A DNA stretch of 49,291 bases from Bacteroidia bacterium (GTDB lineage Bacteria; Bacteroidota; Bacteroidia; Bacteroidales; VadinHA17). Below are positions 44,439 through 49,291 of this stretch, piece after piece. The stretch spans positions 1 through 49,291 of the forward strand of contig JAPLEB010000136.1 of the NCBI GenBank assembly GCA_026391555.1. Direction: 5' to 3'. The notes under the pieces were generated by a model. It saw nothing but the letters and a program-made list of their open reading frames with translations, was not told the origin of the DNA and made no database searches. Position 1 is the first letter of the stretch; every line of letters begins with the position of its first letter. The position numbers and the translations under genes were made by a program.

Positions 44439-46376
44439 ATGAAGTATTTTTTTATTATATTTATCTTTATAACTTCCTTCGCGGTAACACGCAACAGTTT
44501 TTCTCAGGGTCTTCATACATCGTCCAATAAAGCCCTTAAGGTATACAATGAGGGAGTTACAGCTTATGATTATCTTGATTATAATAAAGCTGAAATTAAT
44601 TTTAGGGAAGCTATCTCGCTTGATAATAGATTCTATGAAGCATATATGATGCTTGGAGAATTGATGGCAAAAAGGAAAAGATATTTCGAGGCTTCAACTA
44701 GCTATAAGGCTGTAGTAAAGATCGATTCGTTGTTTTTTATACCTGTCTTTTTCAACCTGGCTAATGCCGAAATGATGTCAGGTGATTATCATAATGCACT
44801 TATTCATTTCAATGTTTATATCGCTCAGACAGGTATGTCCGAAAAGAATAAAATCTTTGCAATAAAAAATGTAAAAAATTGCGAATTTGCTTTAAATGCA
44901 ATGAAACACCCGGTACCGTTCAATCCCGTCAGCGTAGGGAGTTCTATAAATACGCAAGATGAAGAATACTGGCCTTCAATAACAGCTGATGGTCAGTCAT
45001 TAATGTTTACAAGACAGCCAGCTCCTCTTGATATCCCTTCACCTTTCGGGCAAGTTCAAGAGGATTTTTATTTAAGTCATTTTTCAGATAATAAATGGCA
45101 AAAAGCATATAATGCAGGCGCACCTCTTAATACCAGTCAAAATGAAGGGGCTCAAACTCTTTCATCAGACGGTAATTATATGTTTTTCACTGCCTGCGAC
45201 CGGCGAGGTGGATTAGGTAGCTGCGATCTTTATTTTTCAGCTTTTATTGAAGGAAGATGGTCAGAACCTTCTAACCTGAGGACTCCGGTAAATACTTCTT
45301 ACTGGGAATCACAACCATCAATAAGTGCCGATGGCAAAACTCTGTTTTTTTCAAGTAACCGGCCCGGTGGTTTTGGGGGTAAGGACATTTGGTTTTCAAT
45401 ACTGAATAATCAAAATGGTTGGACGGTTCCCGTGAACATGGGGAAGAACATTAACACAGATGGAGATGAAATGTCACCATTTATTCATTTCGACGGGAGA
45501 ACTCTGTATTTCGCTTCTGACGGAAGAGTTGGTATGGGAGGCTTTGATATTTATATGACCAGGATGAATATTGACAGTACCTGGACAGAACCACAAAACC
45601 TTGGTTATCCAATAAACACTTATAATGATGAAATGGGACTTGTAATTGAGTCGGGAGGAGAAAAAGCATATTTTTCCTCAATCAGAGATAAGCCGAACGG
45701 GAAGGATATCTTCTATTTTAACCTTTATGAATCTGTCAGACCAAGTCCAGTCTCTTATATGAAAGGTAAAGTTTACGACAAAGAGACAGGAAAGTTATTA
45801 AAAGCAGATTATGAATTAATTAACTTTTCGACAGGCAAGATCACAATAAAGAGTTCTACCGATGGAGCCGGGAATTTTCTGGTTTGTCTGCCTTCGGGAT
45901 ATAATTACGGTATTAATGTCAGCAAAGCCGGGTATCTGTTCTATTCCGAAAATTTTATGTTTGAAGGACAACATACAGTAGTGGAGCCATATATTAAAAG
46001 AATAATTCTGAACCCGATTAAAGTAGGAGAGAAGATGCAGCTCTCAAATGTATTTTATGAAATTGACTCCTGGCAATTAAAGAAGGAATCTACTTTAGAA
46101 TTAAATAATCTGGCAAACCTCCTTTCAGACAACAAAGACATTATTATTGAAATAGGAGGTTATACCGATTCAACAGGGTCAGTCGAATATAATCTTTCTT
46201 TATCGGAAAAAAGAGCAATATCTGTTGTTAACTACCTTGTAAATAAAGGTATATCATCTGACAGACTTAGATATAAAGGGTATGGAAATAAATCACCAAT
46301 AGGGGATAATGTAACTGTTGAGGGCAGAAAACTAAACAGAAGAACCGAAGCTAAAATTATTGAACGGAAAAAATAA
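44439..46376 (+). CDS. TPR / PD40 propeller / CRD / OmpA protein (PorE-like)
   Basis: 645 residues with a signal peptide (cleavage near SFSQ). Domains in order: TPRs at about 25-135 (AYDYLDYNKAEINFREAISL), a PD40/WD40-like beta-propeller at about 165-410 with repeated SADGKTLFFSS-type blades, a carboxypeptidase-regulatory-like domain at about 430-510 (MKGKVYDKETGKLLKADYEL), and an OmpA C-terminal domain at about 535-645 (GGYTDSTGSVEYN, NRRTEAKI) for peptidoglycan binding. This order is that of PorE, a type IX secretion component of Porphyromonas, but several paralogues with this architecture exist per genome, so a role in secretion is not certain. Located in the periplasm or outer membrane. 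Confidence 0.82.
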   Translation: MKYFFIIFIFITSFAVTRNSFSQGLHTSSNKALKVYNEGVTAYDYLDYNKAEINFREAISLDNRFYEAYMMLGELMAKRKRYFEASTSYKAVVKIDSLFFIPVFFNLANAEMMSGDYHNALIHFNVYIAQTGMSEKNKIFAIKNVKNCEFALNAMKHPVPFNPVSVGSSINTQDEEYWPSITADGQSLMFTRQPAPLDIPSPFGQVQEDFYLSHFSDNKWQKAYNAGAPLNTSQNEGAQTLSSDGNYMFFTACDRRGGLGSCDLYFSAFIEGRWSEPSNLRTPVNTSYWESQPSISADGKTLFFSSNRPGGFGGKDIWFSILNNQNGWTVPVNMGKNINTDGDEMSPFIHFDGRTLYFASDGRVGMGGFDIYMTRMNIDSTWTEPQNLGYPINTYNDEMGLVIESGGEKAYFSSIRDKPNGKDIFYFNLYESVRPSPVSYMKGKVYDKETGKLLKADYELINFSTGKITIKSSTDGAGNFLVCLPSGYNYGINVSKAGYLFYSENFMFEGQHTVVEPYIKRIILNPIKVGEKMQLSNVFYEIDSWQLKKESTLELNNLANLLSDNKDIIIEIGGYTDSTGSVEYNLSLSEKRAISVVNYLVNKGISSDRLRYKGYGNKSPIGDNVTVEGRKLNRRTEAKIIERKK

Positions 46377-46410
46377 AAAAATGGCCGCCTATTGGTGAGG
46401 CGGCCATTTG
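46375..46410. terminator. Terminator hairpin between convergent genes
   Basis: ATGGCCGCC (46381-46389) and GGCGGCCAT (46399-46407) form a 9-bp GC-rich stem with a nine-base loop, preceded by a run of A and followed by TTT. It can end the PorE-like transcript and, read on the other strand with its U run, the kinase operon. Confidence 0.8.
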
Positions 46411-46460
46411 CTCTCATGCTAATTGAATTCAGACATTGAAATAAAAATTACTTGCTTTTA

Positions 46461-47297
46461 TCAGATAGCGATCATTGTATTAACATATTTATTGATATTA
46501 ACGTCGGAGTTTGCTACCACCTTAGCCGGGATAGAAAAATAGATTCCTGCCCCTGTAAGACCATTACATTCAATCCAGATAGTTCCATTCAGCATTTGAA
46601 TCAGCTTTCTGGCCAGGATCAGATTGATCGCTGTATATGTATCATTGTGTTTAGATAGCGATTCATTAATATCCTCAGTTTGAAGAAATTCTTTGCATTT
46701 GAAATAACCCTGGCCGGAATCGAGAACATAGAAGGTTACCTTGTCATCCCTGAAATAGTACCCAATCTTAATATACCCTGATTTTGTGTTTTTTATTGAA
46801 TTCTGAAACAGACTGCGAATTACCCTGAAAACCCTGTTCTTATCAATAAAAACCTCAGAAGAATTAGAAAACTGGATCTCTGTTACGAGTTCCAAATCCA
46901 TGTGATTCTCTTTCCTTATTATTTCCCTGAATTCTGAAAGAAGATCATCAAGAATATTATCGAGTTTGCAGATTTTTGAATCGGCTTTTGAATTACCCGT
47001 ATCAATTATTGCCGAATCAAGAAAACTGTCGAATAGCTCTATTAATTGCTCACATGAGCTTAAAATCTGATTACTGAATTCCTCACGTTCTGAATTGTTA
47101 CAACAATTCTCTTTCATCAGGAATGAAAATGCAACAATTGCATTCATGTGCGTTCTCATCTCATGAGACATCCCTGTCAAAATTGTTGGACAATTTATCA
47201 TATTGCTCTTTAATGAATTCATACCATTACCCATATCCCTGATATTCAATTGTGAATTCTCGCTTGTTGCTGTATCATTTTTAGGAAGATCAAACAT
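46461..47297 (-). CDS. Degenerate cytoplasmic histidine-kinase-like protein
   Basis: 278 residues without signal peptide, membrane helix or sensor domain. The phosphoacceptor helix is recognisable (TGMSHEMRTHMNAIVAF) with the His kept, but the normally invariant Pro after Arg-Thr is His. The ATPase domain keeps the N-box Asn (LFQNSIKNTKSG) and a DSGQG G1 box, but the G2 box (GxGLGL) is missing: the equivalent place reads NDTYTAINLILARKL. It may be a pseudokinase or phosphotransfer/scaffold protein. It starts 22 bases after the TPR membrane protein gene and is clearly in its operon, ended by the hairpin at 46.4 kb. Confidence 0.75.
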   Translation of the reverse strand: MFDLPKNDTATSENSQLNIRDMGNGMNSLKSNMINCPTILTGMSHEMRTHMNAIVAFSFLMKENCCNNSEREEFSNQILSSCEQLIELFDSFLDSAIIDTGNSKADSKICKLDNILDDLLSEFREIIRKENHMDLELVTEIQFSNSSEVFIDKNRVFRVIRSLFQNSIKNTKSGYIKIGYYFRDDKVTFYVLDSGQGYFKCKEFLQTEDINESLSKHNDTYTAINLILARKLIQMLNGTIWIECNGLTGAGIYFSIPAKVVANSDVNINKYVNTMIAI

Positions 47298-47319
47298 AAA
47301 AATGTGAGGTTACCTGAGC

Positions 47320-48066
47320 CTATTTTAATTTTCTAATAATCTTTTTTGCATCATTCCCGTAAATGCCGCCCTCATTTTTAATAATTTCAAGTTGATTAAC
47401 TGCCTTCTCTTTTTCATCAGTCTTTACATAACATAATGCCAGATACCATTTAGCAGTTTCAATAAAAAGGTTATTATTATCGCTAATAACATTAACAAAT
47501 GATTGTTTTGCTTCAGGAAATTTCTTTTCTTCAAAATTTGAAACGCCGTTTAAAAACGCAGATTGCATATTGTTTGGTTCTGATTCCAATACTTTACTGA
47601 AATAAACGGCAGCATTCTGGTAGTCATGTGTGTTGTAATAATCAAGCGCCAACGCAAAATCAGCATTTTGCGTGTATTTACCAGTCCTTGTTTCTGTAGT
47701 TGGTTCATAGGATTTGTAGAACCTGTTAAATATTTCATCATTACTCAGATTTTTGCCGGTAAATAATGTAATACTACCAACAATGACAAGTCCGGCAATA
47801 ACTGCAGCATATTTTTGATAAACCGGTTTCTTCGAATTTCTGACAGGTATATTCGCTTCTCTTCTCTTTTCAATTATAGATAGCTTGTTCCTGAGTGAAA
47901 TAATATCTTGGTTTTTAAGAACCTCATCGGTACGTTTCCTTAGATTGACCTCATCCCTGAGCTTCTCATTTCCATCAAGTTCCTTCCGGAACCACTGTTC
48001 TTCAGAATTGCTCATCTCTGCGGCATTATACCTTTCGATGAAATATGAAAAATCAATTGTTTTCAT
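47320..48066 (-). CDS. Single-pass membrane protein with periplasmic TPRs
   Basis: 248 residues. The N-terminal 80 residues are cytoplasmic and charged, and resemble the regulatory tail of anti-sigma-like proteins (FSYFIERYNAAEMSNSEEQW) without a zinc-binding motif. A single membrane helix spans about 84-103 (YAAVIAGLVIVGSITLF), followed by a TPR domain (about 135-245: YYNTHDYQNAAVYFSKVLES, FEEKKFPEAKQSF). The gene is first in an operon with the kinase-like gene. The topology, with protein-protein repeats outside and a short tail inside, suggests signal transmission, but the partner is unknown. Confidence 0.75.
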   Translation of the reverse strand: MKTIDFSYFIERYNAAEMSNSEEQWFRKELDGNEKLRDEVNLRKRTDEVLKNQDIISLRNKLSIIEKRREANIPVRNSKKPVYQKYAAVIAGLVIVGSITLFTGKNLSNDEIFNRFYKSYEPTTETRTGKYTQNADFALALDYYNTHDYQNAAVYFSKVLESEPNNMQSAFLNGVSNFEEKKFPEAKQSFVNVISDNNNLFIETAKWYLALCYVKTDEKEKAVNQLEIIKNEGGIYGNDAKKIIRKLK

Positions 48067-48096
48067 AGAATATATAATTTATTTGAATTTCCATTT

Positions 48097-48127
48097 CAAA
48101 TGTATTTCACCAACATACTTAACACAA
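48097..48127 (-). promoter_or_regulatory. Promoter for the TPR/kinase-like operon
   Basis: On the minus strand TTG (48127-48125), a 20-base spacer and TACATTTG (48104-48097) fit the Bacteroidota consensus, 31 bases before the ATG at 48066. The -33 half overlaps the first CATWATGCTT palindrome. Confidence 0.65.
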
Positions 48128-48155
48128 GCATAATGCTTTACATAATGCTTTACAG
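48126..48155. promoter_or_regulatory. Operator candidate: AAGCATAATGCTT palindrome plus tandem repeat
   Basis: AAGCATAATGCTT (48126-48138) is a perfect 13-bp palindrome apart from its central base. CATAATGCTTTA is repeated head to tail at 48129-48140 and 48141-48152. It touches the -33 element of the TPR operon promoter, where a bound regulator would affect RNA polymerase directly. Confidence 0.5.
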
Positions 48156-48228
48156 CTAAAAATCTATTACAGACTTCCGTTAACAAGTTTTATCTCAAAC
48201 AATTGTTTTCCGGCAATATGTTTTTGTT

Positions 48229-48247
48229 AAGCATTATGCTTCACAGC
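48229..48247. promoter_or_regulatory. Second operator candidate AAGCATTATGCTT
   Basis: AAGCATTATGCTT at 48229-48241, continued by CACAGC, matches the site about 100 bases away (CATWATGCTTYACAGC consensus). Two separated sites could support DNA looping or serve both the peptide gene and the TPR operon. The rest of 48067-48370 is AT-rich with no gene. Confidence 0.45.
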
Positions 48248-48330
48248 CTCATATTAAACGTGCTTTCAATTATAAGCCCATACTTATTTTATAAGTCAGA
48301 CAAAACAGACCACTGACTATATTGGCCTGG

Positions 48331-48356
48331 TTTTCTGTTTTCAATAAAACAGAAAA
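48331..48356 (-). terminator. AT-rich hairpin downstream of the small peptide gene
   Basis: TTTTCTGTTTT (48331-48341) and AAAACAGAAAA (48346-48356) form a perfect 11-bp stem with a four-base loop, 15 bases beyond the peptide stop codon on the minus strand. Position suits a transcript end, though the stem is AT-rich and lacks a U tract on that strand. Confidence 0.5.
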
Positions 48357-48370
48357 AATATTATTCACTA

Positions 48371-48511
48371 TCAGATTATAATTGGAGGTTCAGGTGGTAA
48401 TATTATCGGGTCACCTTCTGCGTCTCCGCCACGAACATAAATCATCTCTTCATTTGACAGTGCAAACTCATTAAAAATGTTTTTTGTAGATTCGAAATTC
48501 AGGGTTTTCAT
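48371..48511 (-). CDS. 46-residue double-glycine leader peptide (RiPP/bacteriocin-precursor-like)
   Basis: A small gene reading MKTLNFESTKNIFNEFALSN, then EEMIYVRGG, then DAEGDPIILPPEPPIII. The leader LSNEEMIYVRGG closely fits the Bacteroidota GG-type precursor pattern (MK-L-F start, LS-x-x-EM-x-x-V/I-x-GG), the kind cleaved by C39 peptidase transporters. The 17-residue core is acidic, Pro-rich and hydrophobic and has no Cys, Ser or Thr, so lanthionine chemistry is excluded. An AT-rich hairpin follows the stop. No maturation enzyme, C39 transporter or immunity gene is in view; the right-hand neighbour, a secreted TPR protein, is divergent. Too short for routine gene finding. Function is unknown; a signalling or export role is inferred from the leader. 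Confidence 0.75.
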   Translation of the reverse strand: MKTLNFESTKNIFNEFALSNEEMIYVRGGDAEGDPIILPPEPPIII

Positions 48512-48706
48512 AATTCTTTTTTTAAAGTTAATACTAATTCAGGGTAATTCGTAATTCAGTTCTCTTCTATACTGCTACATGTCGGATGATGCCATTTTGT
48601 GACACGAAAATATCAATTATTTTTCAAATATTTATTTATATACACATAATCAGATATTTACAGAATACAAAATTTGGTGTGAATAATGTATTTGATTTGG
48701 TTTTAT

Positions 48707-48714
48707 TATCTTTG
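48707..48714 (+). promoter_or_regulatory. -7 element for the right-edge TPR gene
   Basis: TATCTTTG matches TAnnTTTG, about 48 bases before the ATG at 48763. No -33 TTTG at the right distance is seen, so the call is tentative. The 48512-48762 gap is otherwise AT-rich spacer between divergent genes. Confidence 0.45.
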
Positions 48715-48762
48715 ATTAAGATATTTATATAGTTTTTACCATAGAAAGTGGTGGAATTATTC

Positions 48763-49291
48763 ATGATTAAAATTTTTTACGGTACAAGGTTATTATTATG
48801 CCTGTCTATCCTGACAGGATTTATTTTTTCTTCTGCCAGCCCGGCCGTTGTTATAACCTTCCTGCCCGCACAGGAACAGGATCCGGTTGAATTCACATAT
48901 CAAAAAGATAATGGCATTATAGAAGAAGAAATCAGGCAACTTAATATATATCTGCAACCACTGCTGACGAACGGATCTCTCGACAGAAGCCGGATCGTTG
49001 TTGACAGCATCATTCAAAAAATCGATAACAATAATATATCAGATAGTAGTACATTATCCGAGTCCTATTATTTTATTGGTGTCTATTACTTACTTGCAAA
49101 AAATTATTATGAGTCAATTAAATTTTTTAATATTTCAGTTGCACTTAAAGAAAGCAGAAAGGAGTACGGTGAAAGATTCGCAAAAGCCCTTAATAATATA
49201 GGTGTCGCATACAAAGGTCTCGGAGATTTCAATAAGCTTGAATACTATTCTTTGAAATCTCTCGTAATACGAAAAAAAATTAATGACGAAT
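48763..49291 (+). CDS. Secreted TPR protein, probably a TPR-type sensor (partial, runs off right edge)
   Basis: Open frame of 176 codons from the ATG at 48763 to the window end. A signal peptide or anchor (LLLCLSILTGFIFSSASPA) is followed by tetratricopeptide repeats: SYYFIGVYYLLAKNYYESIK and ALNNIGVAYKGLGDFNKLEY are clear TPR units. In Bacteroidota this layout (signal, periplasmic TPRs) usually precedes a membrane helix and a histidine kinase or LuxR-type DNA-binding domain, but that part would lie outside the window, so the output domain is unknown. It is divergent from the double-glycine peptide gene. Confidence 0.8.
   Translation, partial: MIKIFYGTRLLLCLSILTGFIFSSASPAVVITFLPAQEQDPVEFTYQKDNGIIEEEIRQLNIYLQPLLTNGSLDRSRIVVDSIIQKIDNNNISDSSTLSESYYFIGVYYLLAKNYYESIKFFNISVALKESRKEYGERFAKALNNIGVAYKGLGDFNKLEYYSLKSLVIRKKINDE

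Overview
The window looks like a chromosomal segment of a member of the Bacteroidota (probably Bacteroidales or a close relative). It is AT-rich, start codons mostly lack a Shine-Dalgarno sequence, and several promoters fit the Bacteroidota TTTG / TAnnTTTG pattern. Lineage-typical genes include a DUF4293 protein, a PorE-like TPR/propeller/OmpA protein, a NamZ (DUF1343) enzyme and an IS1634-like transposon. Lineage is inferred from gene content only.

Layout. (1) 1-4.1 kb: a hybrid sensor kinase (PAS-PAS-GAF-HisKA-HATPase-receiver) entering from the left edge and broken by an IS1634-like insertion sequence with a perfect 16-bp target duplication; removing the IS and one copy of the duplication restores the frame exactly. 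(2) 4.1-4.8 kb: debris, including an IS5-like transposase N-terminus cut off by a dispersed repeat that recurs inverted at 39.2 kb. (3) 4.8-26.7 kb, all on +: a Wzx/Wzy-type surface polysaccharide locus. It carries a complete UDP-N-acetyl-L-fucosamine pathway (capE-capF-capG), FdtA/FdtB-like genes for a dTDP-3-amino-3,6-dideoxyhexose, a WbpB/WbpE-like pair for a 3-amino hexuronate, a PglE-like aminotransferase, an initiating sugar-phosphate transferase, an ATP-grasp/HAD pair, three further glycosyltransferases and a flippase. Each end of the locus carries the same two-gene module: a polysaccharide-deacetylase-like lipoprotein followed by an O-antigen polymerase/ligase-like membrane protein. 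The left polymerase has an extra ~540-residue extracytoplasmic insert. (4) 26.8-34.3 kb, minus: a Wzz-like chain-length regulator with its own good promoter, a nucleoside phosphorylase, and an RND tripartite efflux operon (adaptor, pump, TolC-like channel). (5) 34.8-39.1 kb: housekeeping genes (DUF4293, pyrB-pyrI, yigZ, a GroES-like gene, namZ). (6) 39.4-46.4 kb, +: a GT2/GT-C pair, a 5'-nucleotidase-family lipoprotein, queE and the PorE-like protein. (7) 46.4-49.3 kb: a signalling neighbourhood with a degenerate histidine kinase and a TPR membrane protein in one operon, a 46-residue double-glycine leader peptide gene, and a secreted TPR protein running off the right edge.

How it works together: regions 3 and 4 supply nucleotide-activated amino sugars, lipid-linked repeat-unit assembly, flipping, polymerisation, possible tailoring in the periplasm and chain-length control. 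The locus has three DegT-type aminotransferases but no recognisable N-acetyltransferase, while an ATP-grasp ligase is present; rmlA/rmlB and the early steps of the uronate pathway must be elsewhere if those sugars are made.

The points most worth a second look are the paired deacetylase-polymerase modules with the giant polymerase insert, and the small double-glycine peptide next to a TPR/degenerate-kinase operon whose promoter overlaps repeated CATWATGCTT palindromes.
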